Source: SIG672 sp045535095 (lineage in GTDB: Bacteria > Bacillota > Clostridia > Oscillospirales > CAG-272). Taken from it: a stretch of DNA of 64,000 nucleotides. Of this stretch, positions 48,815-57,922 are shown piece after piece; within the stretch, counting starts at the first letter, position 1, and every line of letters begins with the position of its first letter. The position numbers and the translations under genes are program-made. Below the pieces are notes generated by a model. The model ran no database searches and was not told where the DNA came from. It was given only the letters and a program-made list of their open reading frames with translations. The stretch is from assembly GCA_045535095.1 (NCBI GenBank), contig JAZSKY010000054.1, forward strand, positions 1 to 64,000, given 5' to 3'.

Positions 48815-48906
48815 CACCGAGATTTCAAAAAAATAAAGGGGTTTTGCAAAAAAAGTTGCTCTCTTAAATATTTCCCAAGATTTTCAACATTTTTGCGCGA
48901 TAAAAC

Positions 48907-48935
48907 TTGACAAAAACAATAAAATATAGTATTAT
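48907..48935 (+). promoter_or_regulatory. Sigma-A promoter for yicC-remA-rpoZ
   Basis: TTGACA (48907-48912), a 17-bp spacer, TATTAT (48930-48935), about 50 nt before the yicC ATG. Confidence 0.7.
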
Positions 48936-48988
48936 AAATATGTATGTTGATTTTCAGCGTATAAGTGAAAATTGAAAGAGACGTTTTT

Positions 48989-49873
48989 ATGGCAAAAAGT
49001 ATGACCGCTTTCGGCAGAAGCGTCGGAAGCACTCAAAACAAAAACATAACGGTTGAAATAAAAAGCGTAAACAGCAGATATTTCGATCCGCAGATCAAGA
49101 TCTCGCGCAGCTTTTCCTATCTCGAGGAAAAGGTGAAGAATTATATTCAGAGTCACATTTCCAGAGGAAAGGTTGACGTCTGGGTAGGCGTTGAGGTAAC
49201 CGAAAACGCATCGGGCGAGATAAAGCTTGACAAGGCTTACGCGGAGACCTATATAAACGCGCTTTACACACTCCGCGACGAGTTCGGTCTTGCAGACGAT
49301 ATTTCGGTAATGAAGGTCGCGCAGAACAGAGACATCTTCGTGTTCACTACCTCCGAGGAGGATGCAGACGTGGCTTGGAACGAGATACTTCCCTTCCTTG
49401 AAAAGGCAATGGAGGTATTCATCGCGGCAAGAGCTGCCGAGGGCGAAAAGCTTATTTCCGATCTTCTTGCAAAGAAAGCTCACGTTGCCGAGCTTGCAAA
49501 GAAGGTCAGCGAGATGAGTGAGAGCGCAACGTCGGGCTACCGCGACAAGCTCGAGGCTCGCATCAGAAGCTTCCTCGAGGATCACACCATCACTATCGAC
49601 GAGTCGAGAATACTCACCGAGTGTGCAATATTTGCAGACAAGGTAGCAGTTGACGAGGAGCTTGTAAGACTCGCAAGTCACTTTGCCGCGTTCGACGATA
49701 TTATAAAGTCGGATCAGCCTATAGGCAAGCGCCTTGATTTCCTTATCCAGGAAATGAACAGAGAAACGAACACGATAGGATCCAAGTGCAACAGCGCCGA
49801 GATCGCTCACGTAGTTGTTGAAATGAAGAACGAGCTCGAGAAGATTCGCGAACAGGTACAGAACATCGAATGA
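48989..49873 (+). CDS. YicC family endoribonuclease-like protein
   Basis: The 294-residue product starts MAKSMTAFGRSVGSTQNKNI, the family hallmark, and ends with the DUF1732 segment GKRLDFLIQEMNRETNTIGS and CNSAEIAHVVVEMKNELEKI. YicC proteins are RNases that act on small RNAs in E. coli. The ATG at 48989 is preferred to an upstream GTG because the family starts there. It lies 16 bp before remA. Confidence 0.93.
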   Translation: MAKSMTAFGRSVGSTQNKNITVEIKSVNSRYFDPQIKISRSFSYLEEKVKNYIQSHISRGKVDVWVGVEVTENASGEIKLDKAYAETYINALYTLRDEFGLADDISVMKVAQNRDIFVFTTSEEDADVAWNEILPFLEKAMEVFIAARAAEGEKLISDLLAKKAHVAELAKKVSEMSESATSGYRDKLEARIRSFLEDHTITIDESRILTECAIFADKVAVDEELVRLASHFAAFDDIIKSDQPIGKRLDFLIQEMNRETNTIGSKCNSAEIAHVVVEMKNELEKIREQVQNIE

Positions 49874-49889
49874 TCGGAGGAAAGATTTT

Positions 49890-50144
49890 ATGACCCTTCT
49901 GAACGTCGGTTTCGGCAATATGGTATCGGCGGAGCGCATCGTAACGATCGTTTCTCCCGAAGCAGCCCCTATCAAGCGTCTCGTTCAGGACGCACGCGAC
50001 GCGGGAGCGATAATAGACGCATCCTGCGGCAAAAAAACGCTCTCGGTAATTATCTGCGACAGCCGCCACGTAATACTTTCGTCGCTGTCAACCGAGGTGC
50101 TTTCGGCAAGACTTGAAAGCCTTTCCACACAAAACAAAGAATAA
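49890..50144 (+). CDS. remA: Extracellular matrix regulatory protein RemA (DUF370)
   Basis: The 84-residue product matches RemA/DUF370: LLNVGFGNMVSAERIVTIV, then PIKRLVQDARDAGAIIDAS and ICDSRHVILSSLS. In Bacillus RemA is a DNA-binding activator of matrix and osmoprotection genes. The yicC-remA order is conserved across Firmicutes, usually followed by gmk, which is missing here. Confidence 0.95.
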   Translation: MTLLNVGFGNMVSAERIVTIVSPEAAPIKRLVQDARDAGAIIDASCGKKTLSVIICDSRHVILSSLSTEVLSARLESLSTQNKE

Positions 50145-50174
50145 TTTGCAGTTTATATAAAGGAGTAAGACAAA

Positions 50175-50471
50175 ATGTTAATTCAACCCTCTATCGTAGA
50201 TCTCACCAAGGACAAGTACAACGCTTATACTGTTGTTATCGCAGCAGCAAAGGGCGCAAGAATGGTAACCGACGAGTACGTTGCTCAGAGAGAGCGCGCA
50301 GACCGTATGGTAGCCGCAAAGGAGACCGACAAGCCTCTCCACACCCTTATCGAGAGCGAATACCGTGACGAAAAGTCGGTCAAGGTAGCCGTAAGACGTC
50401 TCAACGAAGGAAAGTTCATAATAAAGAACGCTCCCAACCTCGACGGAACTATAAGCTCCGATAACGAGTAA
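50175..50471 (+). CDS. rpoZ: RNA polymerase omega subunit
   Basis: The 98-residue product resembles omega: MLIQPSIVDLTKDKYNAYTV, VIAAAKGARMVTDEY and KSVKVAVRRLNEGKF. Omega stabilises the beta' subunit. AAGGAG lies 9 nt upstream. It normally follows gmk; here it follows remA directly. Confidence 0.9.
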   Translation: MLIQPSIVDLTKDKYNAYTVVIAAAKGARMVTDEYVAQRERADRMVAAKETDKPLHTLIESEYRDEKSVKVAVRRLNEGKFIIKNAPNLDGTISSDNE

Positions 50472-50489
50472 TCGGACAACTGAAAACGC

Positions 50490-50524
50490 GCGGCGGATAA
50501 GTCTTGATTTATTCGCCGTTTTTT
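50490..50524 (+). terminator. Terminator after rpoZ
   Basis: GGCGGATAA and TTATTCGCC pair with one mismatch, followed by GTTTTTTC. It separates the yicC-remA-rpoZ transcript from priA. Confidence 0.65.
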
Positions 50525-50555
50525 CACCCAAACCAAAACGAAAGGAGCTTTTGCG

Positions 50556-53024
50556 GTGACGTACAAAGTAATCGGAGTGCACGCGCTCTCCCTTCCCTAT
50601 CACGCCGACAGAGAATACGAATATTATCTGCCCATCGACTTTGATGCTTCGCTCACGCGCGGAAGCTTCGTCATCGTCCCCTTCGGCGGAGGAAACAAGA
50701 AGATACTTGCGGTCGTGACCTCCTGCCGTCAGAGTGACGACATATCGAAATTAAAGCCCGCGATTTCGTGCATCTCGCACCTCTTTTTGAGCGAGGAGCA
50801 GCTCGGAATATGCGAGTATTTAAAGGAGCATATATTCTGCTCGATCGGCGACGTAGTCAAGGCCATGATCCCGTCAGCGGCGCTCTCCAAGGCGACCGAT
50901 ATTTACCGCGCAAAGGAAAGCGACGAGGGACGTCCCGAAATAAGCCAAAAGGCTCTTGTCGTATGGGATTTCGTACGTCAGAACAAGGGCGGAGTGACGT
51001 CCGCGCGCCTTTCGGCGAAATTCGGCAAGGAGGTCCTTGCCATACTGCCAAGGCTCGTCGAATACTCCTATCTTGAAAAGATAACCGAAATAAGCGACGG
51101 CGCACGCAAAAAGGAAATAGAAATAATACACCCCCGTCTTTCTCCCGAGGAGGCAGAAAGATACGTCTCGGGCGACAAAAAGATCAAGGGCGCAAAGAGA
51201 GTTTTAATACTTTCCTTCCTCACCGAGAACGGCTCGTGCAGATCGGAGGAGATCTGCGAGCGCCTCGGCGTCACGAAAAAGCAGATCTTGGCGCTTTGCG
51301 AGATGGGGCTTCTTGAAATAGAGAAAAAAGAGGTGCTTCGCTCACCCTACAACATACCGATAAGTCCCGACAGAGTGTCAAAGCTCTCCGAGCATCAGTC
51401 GGCGGCGTTTGAGAAAATAGAGGCGCTTATCGACTCTCACGAGCCGAAGGCGGCACTTCTCCACGGAATTACGGGAAGCGGAAAAACGCACGTCATCAAG
51501 GCAGCGATAGACAAGGTGGTCGCGTCGGGCAGACAGGTCATCGTGCTCGTCCCCGAGATCGCGCTCACGCCGCAGACCGTCGAGACCTTCTGCTCGTTCT
51601 ACGGAGACAGAGTTGCCGTATGGCATTCAGGTCTTTCGGCTGGAGAAAAGTACGATACGTGGCGAAAAATAACGGGCGGAGGCGCAGACGTTTGTATCGG
51701 CACGCGCTCTGCCGTATTTGCTCCCTTCAAAAATCTCGGAATGATAGTTATTGACGAGGAGCACGAAAACACCTATAAGTCGGAGCAGTCTCCGAGATAC
51801 CACGCAAGAGACGTTGCAAGATACAGATGCGTTAAAAATAACGCGCTTATGCTTCTTTCGTCGGCAACTCCGTCGGTAGAAAGCTATTACAAGGCAAAAG
51901 AGGGCATATACACCCTTATTGAAATGACCGAGCGTTACAACAGCGCGCGACTTCCCGAGACGGTAATATCCGATCTCCGAATAGACGCGCAAAGCGGAAA
52001 CAACTCGCCGATAGGCGCGATTCTGTCGGACGCGCTCGAAAAAGCAAACGCAGAAAACTCGCAGAGCATACTCTTTATAAATCGCAGAGGATATAACAAT
52101 TTCCTCACCTGCACCACCTGCGGAGAGGTGATAAGCTGTCCCAGATGCAGCGTTTCACTCACCTATCACGCAAAGAGCCGCACAGACAAGTACGGACACC
52201 TTATGTGTCACTACTGCGGACACCTCGAGGATATTCCGAAAAGATGTCCCGAGTGTGCAAGTGAGACGGTCAGCTTCCTCGGCTTCGGTACGCAGATGGC
52301 GGAGGACGTCCTCCACGAGCGCTTTCCGAATATGCGAGTAATGCGAATGGACGCAGACACAACGACCGCGAAATTCGCCTTTGACAAGATGCTTTCAGAT
52401 TTCAGGCAGGGCGAGTCGGACGTGCTTATAGGTACGCAGATGGTCACTAAAGGTCACGATTTTCCGAACGTTTCGCTCGTCGGAGTCCTTCTCGCAGACA
52501 CCTCCCTTCACCTTGACGATTACCGCGCAAACGAGCGCACCTTTGCACTCGTCACGCAGGTCATAGGACGCGCGGGCAGAGGCGAGAAAAAGGGTACTGC
52601 GATCATACAGACGCACCTTCCCGATCATCCCGTGCTTCTTCTTGCCGCCGCGCAGGACTACAAGGCGTTTTACGAAAACGACGTGGCTCTCCGCCGCTCG
52701 CTCGTTTTCCCTCCCTTCTGCGATATAGTTCTTATATCGCTCTCGTCGAGCGACGAAAAGATGCTTCTCAACTTGTCTGCGGCATTGTCAAAAGAGCTTT
52801 ACACAATGCTGAAGGGCGACTACTCGGACGTTAAAATGTCGGTTTTCGGGCCGTTTGAAGCACCCGTTTACAAGGTAAACGACGTTTATCACACCCGTCT
52901 TGTCATCAAGTGCAGAATGACCAAACGCACGCGCGAGCTTTTCTCGGCGCTCACTCTCGGCTTCCAGAGAAAAACGGGCAAAAAAATATCACTTTCAATA
53001 GACGTAAATCCCGCTAGCCTTTAA
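50556..53024 (+). CDS. priA: Primosomal protein N' (replication restart helicase PriA)
   Basis: The 822-residue helicase has an N-terminal 3'-DNA-binding domain, a winged-helix region, helicase lobes with HGITGSGKTHVI (Walker A), IVIDEEHENTYK and ATPSVESYY, and eight Cys in four CxxC pairs (CTTC, CPRC, CHYC, CPEC) for two zincs. It also has LIGTQMVTKGHDFPNV and QVIGRAGRG. The start is GTG at 50556 with AAAGGAG upstream. coaBC, usually just before priA, is absent. Confidence 0.97.
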   Translation: MTYKVIGVHALSLPYHADREYEYYLPIDFDASLTRGSFVIVPFGGGNKKILAVVTSCRQSDDISKLKPAISCISHLFLSEEQLGICEYLKEHIFCSIGDVVKAMIPSAALSKATDIYRAKESDEGRPEISQKALVVWDFVRQNKGGVTSARLSAKFGKEVLAILPRLVEYSYLEKITEISDGARKKEIEIIHPRLSPEEAERYVSGDKKIKGAKRVLILSFLTENGSCRSEEICERLGVTKKQILALCEMGLLEIEKKEVLRSPYNIPISPDRVSKLSEHQSAAFEKIEALIDSHEPKAALLHGITGSGKTHVIKAAIDKVVASGRQVIVLVPEIALTPQTVETFCSFYGDRVAVWHSGLSAGEKYDTWRKITGGGADVCIGTRSAVFAPFKNLGMIVIDEEHENTYKSEQSPRYHARDVARYRCVKNNALMLLSSATPSVESYYKAKEGIYTLIEMTERYNSARLPETVISDLRIDAQSGNNSPIGAILSDALEKANAENSQSILFINRRGYNNFLTCTTCGEVISCPRCSVSLTYHAKSRTDKYGHLMCHYCGHLEDIPKRCPECASETVSFLGFGTQMAEDVLHERFPNMRVMRMDADTTTAKFAFDKMLSDFRQGESDVLIGTQMVTKGHDFPNVSLVGVLLADTSLHLDDYRANERTFALVTQVIGRAGRGEKKGTAIIQTHLPDHPVLLLAAAQDYKAFYENDVALRRSLVFPPFCDIVLISLSSSDEKMLLNLSAALSKELYTMLKGDYSDVKMSVFGPFEAPVYKVNDVYHTRLVIKCRMTKRTRELFSALTLGFQRKTGKKISLSIDVNPASL

Positions 53025-53048
53025 AATACAGGCGGAAAGGAAAATAAA

Positions 53049-53531
53049 ATGGCAATACTTACAATAAGAACGGACAGCGATCCCATTCTCTCGAAGGTCT
53101 GCCGTCCGATCGACGAAATAACGCCTCGAATCATCACTCTTCTCGACGATATGATCGACACGATGAGAAGCGCAGAGGGCGTAGGACTTGCAGGTCCGCA
53201 GGTCGGCGTTGCGCGCAGAATAGTCGTGGTTGAATGTACTCCCGGTGAGGTTTACGAGCTGATAAATCCGGTAATTATCGAAAAAGACGGCGTTCAGCTC
53301 GGAAAAGAAGGCTGCCTCTCGCTCCCCGGTCAGTGCGGTATCGTTTCCCGTCCGATGACGGTTACCGTCGAGGCAACAAACAGAAAGGGAGAGCGCTATC
53401 AGGTGACCGGCACAGGACTCCTCGCGCGCGCATTCTGTCACGAGCTTGATCACCTTGAGGGCATACTCTACCCCAAGGTAGCACAGAGAATGCTCACCTA
53501 CGAAGAACTCATGAAAATGAACGAGGGTTAA
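53049..53531 (+). CDS. def: Peptide deformylase
   Basis: The 160-residue enzyme removes the formyl group from nascent Met. The three motifs are GVGLAGPQV (motif 1, with Gly in place of the usual second Ala), EGCLSLPG (metal Cys) and HELDHLEG (HExxH). It lies 24 bp after priA and before fmt, the conserved order. The stop codon begins a palindromic repeat. Confidence 0.97.
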   Translation: MAILTIRTDSDPILSKVCRPIDEITPRIITLLDDMIDTMRSAEGVGLAGPQVGVARRIVVVECTPGEVYELINPVIIEKDGVQLGKEGCLSLPGQCGIVSRPMTVTVEATNRKGERYQVTGTGLLARAFCHELDHLEGILYPKVAQRMLTYEELMKMNEG

Positions 53532-53583
53532 GGGGCTTTGCCCCTTAACCCCACCAAGAAACTTTTTGAAAAAAGTTTCTTGG
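53529..53583. repeat. Dispersed palindromic repeat after def
   Basis: Two hairpins lie here: TAAGGGGCTTTGCCCCTTA (53529-53547) and a 13-bp stem built on AGAAACTTTT and AAAAGTTTCT (53554-53583). The second closely matches the repeat at 3710-3731, and the def stop codon is part of the first. There is no clear T-run. Confidence 0.65.
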
Positions 53584-53619
53584 AACTTCAAAAACTTTAC
53601 CTAAAAGGAATGATAATAT

Positions 53620-54561
53620 ATGAAAATCCTATTTATGGGTACACCCGACTTTGCGGTGAACTCATTTAGCGCTCTCTGCCGCGAGTTTACGGTAGTCGGC
53701 GCGATAACCCAGCCCGACAAACCCAAAGGCAGAGGCTATACCCTCACTCCGCCTCCTGTAAAGGTTGCCGCAGAGAGCCTCGGCATTCCCGTATATCAGC
53801 CTGAAACTCTTAAAGACGGAGCGATAAGCGACCTTCTTTCCGAGCTTTCGCCCGATCTTATCGCGGTAGTCGCTTACGGGAAGATCCTACCCTCTTATAT
53901 TCTCGACTATCCGAAATACGGATGTATAAATCTCCACGGATCGCTCCTTCCGAAGTACAGAGGCGCCGCTCCTATGCAGAGAGCTATCATCGACGGCGAG
54001 GCCGTAACAGGCGTTACCACGATGTATATGGAAAAGGGACTCGACACCGGCGACATGCTCGAAAAGGTCACGGTCGAGATAGGCGAAAACGATAATTTCG
54101 AGGATATTCACGACAGACTCGCGTCGGTCGGTGCAGACCTTCTCGTATCGACTGTACGAAAGCTTGAAAAGGGCGAGATCGTCCCCGAAAAGCAGGACGA
54201 GAGCCTTTCGACCTACGCACAGAAGATCGAAAAGACCGACTGCGTTATCGACTTTTCAAAAGGCGCAAAGGAAATCCACGATCAGATCCGCGGACTTTCT
54301 CCCATTCCGCTCGCTTTTGCATATTTAAATGGCAAAATGCTCAAAATAAAAGCGTCACGCATCGTTGAAAAGGACGGACTCTACGGCAAAAACGGAGAGG
54401 TCGTCGCGCTCGGCTCAAACGGAATCACAGTTTCCTGCGGCAAGGGAAAAATCATAATTACAGAGGTCATACCCGAGGGCAAGAAGGCAATGGCGGCATC
54501 AGCTTTCGTAAACGGACGCGGCATTTCTCTCGGTGACGTCCTCGCAAGTTCTAAAGAATAA
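53620..54561 (+). CDS. fmt: Methionyl-tRNA formyltransferase
   Basis: The 313-residue enzyme formylates initiator Met-tRNA. It has ITQPDKPKGRGY, the catalytic segment INLHGSLLPKYRGAAPMQ (Asn, His), and a C-terminal OB-like domain that binds tRNA (PLAFAYLNGKMLKIKASRIV). It follows def, with 88 bp of repeat between, and precedes rsmB by one base. Confidence 0.97.
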   Translation: MKILFMGTPDFAVNSFSALCREFTVVGAITQPDKPKGRGYTLTPPPVKVAAESLGIPVYQPETLKDGAISDLLSELSPDLIAVVAYGKILPSYILDYPKYGCINLHGSLLPKYRGAAPMQRAIIDGEAVTGVTTMYMEKGLDTGDMLEKVTVEIGENDNFEDIHDRLASVGADLLVSTVRKLEKGEIVPEKQDESLSTYAQKIEKTDCVIDFSKGAKEIHDQIRGLSPIPLAFAYLNGKMLKIKASRIVEKDGLYGKNGEVVALGSNGITVSCGKGKIIITEVIPEGKKAMAASAFVNGRGISLGDVLASSKE

Positions 54562-54562
54562 A

Positions 54563-55864
54563 ATGAACGTACGCAAAATAGCATATAATATACTCACCGA
54601 AAGCGAAAAGAAGAGTAAATACGTCTCGATAGCGCTTGACAGCGCAATATCGTCAAACGGTATTGCGGGCGAGGACAGAGCGCTTCTCTCGGCTCTCGTT
54701 TACGGAGTGACCGAGCGAAAGATCACGCTCGACTACTTCATTTCGATCTTCTCGGGCAAGAGCGCCGCATCGCTTGATAAGGAGGTTTTAAGCCTTCTCC
54801 GTCTCGGCGCGTATCAGATACTTTATATGGACAAGATTCCCGACAGCGCGGCGGTGAACGAGACTGTGAAGATAGCATCTCGCTACGCATCGCGTTCAAA
54901 GGGATTGATAAACGCCATTCTTCGCCGTTTCTGTCGCGAAAAGGACTCTCTGCCCTATCCGACCGATGCTCTTTGCCGCCTTTCGGTAGAACACTCTCTG
55001 CCGCGAGAGCTTTGCGAGCATTTTATGAGAGATTATCCCGACAGCTACGCTGAAATAATCAAGGCGTCAAATTCAAGACCGAGACTCACCCTGAGTGCCA
55101 ACACTCTGAAGATCTCGCGCGACAAGCTCGTCGAGATGATCGGAGACGAATGTGAAAAATGCTCGTTTTCCGACAAGGGAGTCCGTCTTACCTCAAATTT
55201 TGCAATTTCCGAGTTTTCGCCCCTGAGGGACGGACTCTGCTACGTGCAGGACGAGGCATCGCAGATAGCGGTCTCGGCTCTTTCACCGAAGGCGGGCGAC
55301 ACAGTCGTTGACGTCTGCTCGTGTCCGGGCGGAAAGGCATTCTTCTCGGCAATTTCAATGGAAAACAAAGGCGAGATACACTGCTTTGACCTTCACGAGT
55401 CCAAGCTTTCTCTTATAACAAACGAGGCGAAAACGCTTGGGATAGACATTCTGAGAGTCTCGCAGCACGACTCTGCAAGCGCCAAAGAGGAGCTTATCGG
55501 GAAAGCCGACAAGGTCATCTGCGACGTACCCTGCTCGGGACTCGGTGTTATTGCGAAAAAGCCGGAAATACGCCATAAATCGTTTGGCGACCTTACAGAG
55601 CTTGACGAAATTCAGAAAAAGATACTCCGCGCCTCCGCGAAGTACGTAAAGCCCGGCGGAACGCTTCTCTACTCGACCTGCACACTTAGAAAAGCGGAGA
55701 ACGAGGAGAGAGTTTTGGAATTTATAAAGGAAGATCCCTCCTTTACGCTGACTCCCTTCAAAGTGGGCGACCTTGAGGCAAGCAAAGGATATATCACGCT
55801 TATCCCAAAAGAGAGAGGCACAGACGGATTTTTCATCGCGCTTCTCACAAGAAAGTCTCTTTAA
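54563..55864 (+). CDS. rsmB: 16S rRNA (cytosine-967-C5)-methyltransferase
   Basis: The 433-residue product has an N-terminal NusB-like RNA-binding domain (about 1-130) and a C-terminal SAM methyltransferase domain: VDVCSCPGGKAFF (motif I), the first catalytic Cys in CDVPCSGLGVIAKKPE, and the second in YSTCTLRKAENE. The ATG at 54563 lies one base after the fmt stop; an upstream open start would overlap fmt. Confidence 0.96.
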   Translation: MNVRKIAYNILTESEKKSKYVSIALDSAISSNGIAGEDRALLSALVYGVTERKITLDYFISIFSGKSAASLDKEVLSLLRLGAYQILYMDKIPDSAAVNETVKIASRYASRSKGLINAILRRFCREKDSLPYPTDALCRLSVEHSLPRELCEHFMRDYPDSYAEIIKASNSRPRLTLSANTLKISRDKLVEMIGDECEKCSFSDKGVRLTSNFAISEFSPLRDGLCYVQDEASQIAVSALSPKAGDTVVDVCSCPGGKAFFSAISMENKGEIHCFDLHESKLSLITNEAKTLGIDILRVSQHDSASAKEELIGKADKVICDVPCSGLGVIAKKPEIRHKSFGDLTELDEIQKKILRASAKYVKPGGTLLYSTCTLRKAENEERVLEFIKEDPSFTLTPFKVGDLEASKGYITLIPKERGTDGFFIALLTRKSL

Positions 55865-55879
55865 GAAAGGAAAAGAAAT

Positions 55880-56590
55880 ATGTTTTATATAGACTGGACG
55901 TACATCATTCTCGTTATGCCTGCCGTTATCTTCTCAATTTGGGCAAGCTCGCGAGTAAGCACGACCTTTGAAAAGTATTCAAAGCAGAATTCCTCGCGTA
56001 GAATGACGGGTGCCGAGGCGGCATCGCGAGTTCTTCGCGCAAACGGAATTTATGACGTCAGAATAGAGAAAATAGGCGGTAATCTCACCGACCATTACGA
56101 TCCGAAGGCGAAGGTCATTCGTCTTTCAGATGCAGTTCACGACAGCGTATCGACCGCCGCTATCGGAGTTGCCGCTCACGAGGCGGGACACGCAGTACAG
56201 CACGCGCAGAACTACGCTCCCGTCAAGATAAGAACTGCGATAGTTCCGATAACTAACATCGGCTCAAAGCTTGCAATTCCCCTCGTTTTCATTGGAATTC
56301 TTCTTTCGTACGTTGGAGAGCAGTACGCATACATCGCTTATGCAGGCGTTGCCGCATTCGGACTTTGCGTCCTCTTCCAGCTTGTAACTCTGCCCACAGA
56401 GTTCAACGCAAGCCGCAGAGCGCTCGTTGCTATCGAGCAGTGCGGAATACTCAGCCGAGACGAGCTTGAAGGCTCGAAAAAGGTGCTGACCGCCGCTGCG
56501 CTCACATACGTTGCCGCGCTTGCCGTAACCCTTATGCAGTTTTTAAGACTCTTTTTAATGGTCGCAGGATCGGGCAACCGCAAAAGATAA
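55880..56590 (+). CDS. Zinc metallopeptidase of the YugP family
   Basis: The 236-residue membrane protein has an N-terminal helix, the HExxH site HEAGHAVQHAQN (about 96-107), and three further helices. It matches the neutral zinc metallopeptidase_2 family (YugP). It often sits between rsmB and rlmN in Clostridia; here rlmN is 44 kb away. It lies 15 bp after rsmB with AAGGAAA upstream. Confidence 0.93.
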   Translation: MFYIDWTYIILVMPAVIFSIWASSRVSTTFEKYSKQNSSRRMTGAEAASRVLRANGIYDVRIEKIGGNLTDHYDPKAKVIRLSDAVHDSVSTAAIGVAAHEAGHAVQHAQNYAPVKIRTAIVPITNIGSKLAIPLVFIGILLSYVGEQYAYIAYAGVAAFGLCVLFQLVTLPTEFNASRRALVAIEQCGILSRDELEGSKKVLTAAALTYVAALAVTLMQFLRLFLMVAGSGNRKR

Positions 56591-56641
56591 GTAAATATAA
56601 AAAACGCCGATTTGCGCAACTTCTCATAAGGAAGTTTACTC

Positions 56642-56712
56642 GTAGGCGCGATTCACGAATCGCCCGCAAGAACATTCGAAACGATAACGGGCGATTCGTG
56701 AATCGCCCCTAC
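56642..56712. repeat. Palindromic unit with GTAGG...CCTAC ends
   Basis: GTAGGCGCGATTCACGAATC and, in inverted form, GATTCGTGAATCGCCCCTAC (56693-56712) surround a 21-bp centre. The end sequence recurs as GTCGACCCCTAC at 57079-57090. This is typical of short interspersed palindromes in gut Clostridia. Confidence 0.65.
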
Positions 56713-56774
56713 AAACAAATTTCGGCAGAGATGTTGTTTTCTCTGCCGATTTGTGTTATAATGGGGCTAACGAG

Positions 56775-56886
56775 AAGCCTCGCCCTTTGGGAGAGGTGGC
56801 GGCTAAGCCGACGGAGAGGGCTCAACTGTGCGCAAAGAACCCTCTCACCCGCTATCGCGGGAGCTCTCCCACAGGGAGAGCCTTTA
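56775..56886. repeat. MITE-like unit with GCCTC...GAGAGGC-type ends
   Basis: AAGCCTCGCCCTTTGGGAGA at the left end and, inverted, TCTCCCACAGGGAGAGCCTTT at the right surround two smaller hairpins (GGCGGCTAAGCCG and CCCGCTATCGCGGG). The layout matches the unit at 60321-60414 (terminal stem plus internal hairpin). Confidence 0.55.
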
Positions 56887-56994
56887 GACGCGTGCATCTT
56901 TAGGGGTATGGGCTTTGCCCGATGTGCCTTTGTAATACAATGGCGAAGCTTGCGACAAAGCGAAACGATAAGAATTTGACGAACAGAATGAATT

Positions 56995-57037
56995 AACCCC
57001 GACAGACCTTTAAGTCTGTCGGGGTTCTCTCTTTGTT
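56995..57037 (+). terminator. Strong hairpin inside the nested element
   Basis: AACCCCGACAGAC and GTCTGTCGGGGTT form a 13-bp perfect stem followed by CTCTCTTTGTTTT. Confidence 0.65.
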
Positions 57038-57172
57038 TTCTGCGAAGCAAATTTTTATCTTAACGGGTCGCCGAGACCGTCGACCCCTACAAGGAGGAAT
57101 CCAACTTCCTTATGAGAAGGAGCCCTTCTCGGCGTTTTTGTTTTACTTAAAGTCCTTTAAAGAAAAGAAAGC

Positions 57173-57199
57173 AAAAACAGACCTTGCGGTCTGTTTTTT
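57173..57199 (-). terminator. Terminator after the DUF975 gene
   Basis: AACAGACC, TTGC, GGTCTGTT stem with T-runs on both strands. It lies seven bases past the stop at 57206 on the minus strand. Confidence 0.75.
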
Positions 57200-57205
57200 A
57201 TTTAC

Positions 57206-57819
57206 TTATTCTGCCGACTCAGCAATTTCCTCAGCGGGCTTGACCTTGTTGTAGGGATTAACCTTGTTGTAGAAGTTCGCGGAAGCGGTCTGCATATAGG
57301 GTCCTGCGTAAATAAACGCGATACCGAGGGTAATGAGACCGAGAAGAATCCAACCGATAAAGGAAAGCTGAAGAATGAAATACTCCATCTTGTGTCCCCT
57401 CATCATTTTTTCGGAGCGCGAAATAGCCTCAAGCGCGCCGATCGACGGATCCTCTGCAACGATATACATCGCCATCGAGTAAGAATATGTCTTGATTATT
57501 CCGGGAATGATAAAGAGAAGCGACCAGAGGAATGTGAAAAGTCCCGTAAGGAAGCCTACCTTGAAAGCGATCCAGAAATCGCCGAAGCTGTTAAATACAT
57601 CGCCGATCTCAGGCTTTTTGCCTGCGGTAACACCGAGATATATTCTGACAAGGCTATCGCGAATGCAGGAGTGACGATCAGTCCGCAAAGTATGCCTAGT
57701 CCGGGAATACCGCTTGCTGCCGACGTGATGAGCGACACGATCAGGTTAATTACAAACAAGACACCTATCTTGCCCTTTATCTGTTCTTTTGCCGCGCTTT
57801 TGAATTCTTTTCTATCCAT
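57206..57819 (-). pseudogene. DUF975 membrane protein gene with a -1 frameshift
   Basis: Two overlapping leftward frames together make one DUF975 protein. The first (from ATG 57819, with GGAGG upstream) reads MDRKEFKSAAKEQIKGKIGV through TPAFAI. The second continues SLVRIYLGVTAGKKPEIG through FLWSLLFIIPGIIKTYSYSM (split by a few residues) to the end. Restoring one A at about 57655 (GCGATAGCC to GCGATAAGCC) would rejoin them as the family sequence. The full protein would have several membrane helices; the function of DUF975 is unknown. It is a mutation or an assembly error. Confidence 0.82.
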
Positions 57820-57922
57820 AGAAAACCTCCAAAGATGTTTTTCGGGAAATATTTTTCTCCCGTAAATACATTTTAGCAAATTTTCCGATAAAAGTCAATA
57901 GTCTGCGACATTTTCCGCTTTC

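Larger units (their letters stand above)
56601..57140. repeat. Nested palindromic element bounded by inverted repeats
   Basis: The ends are inverted copies: AAAACGCCGA at 56601 with TCGGCGTTTT at about 57129-57138, and ACTTCTCATAAGGAAGTT at 56619-56636 with AACTTCCTTATGAGAAG at 57103-57119. Inside lie at least three more palindromic units (listed separately), a terminator and a promoter-like sequence. No gene was found in 56591-57205. It looks like a small non-autonomous mobile element that received later insertions. Confidence 0.6.

Noticed and set aside
48932..49975. Open frame of 347 codons opposite yicC
   Set aside because: It is antisense to yicC, and a good promoter and ribosome-binding site support the yicC strand.
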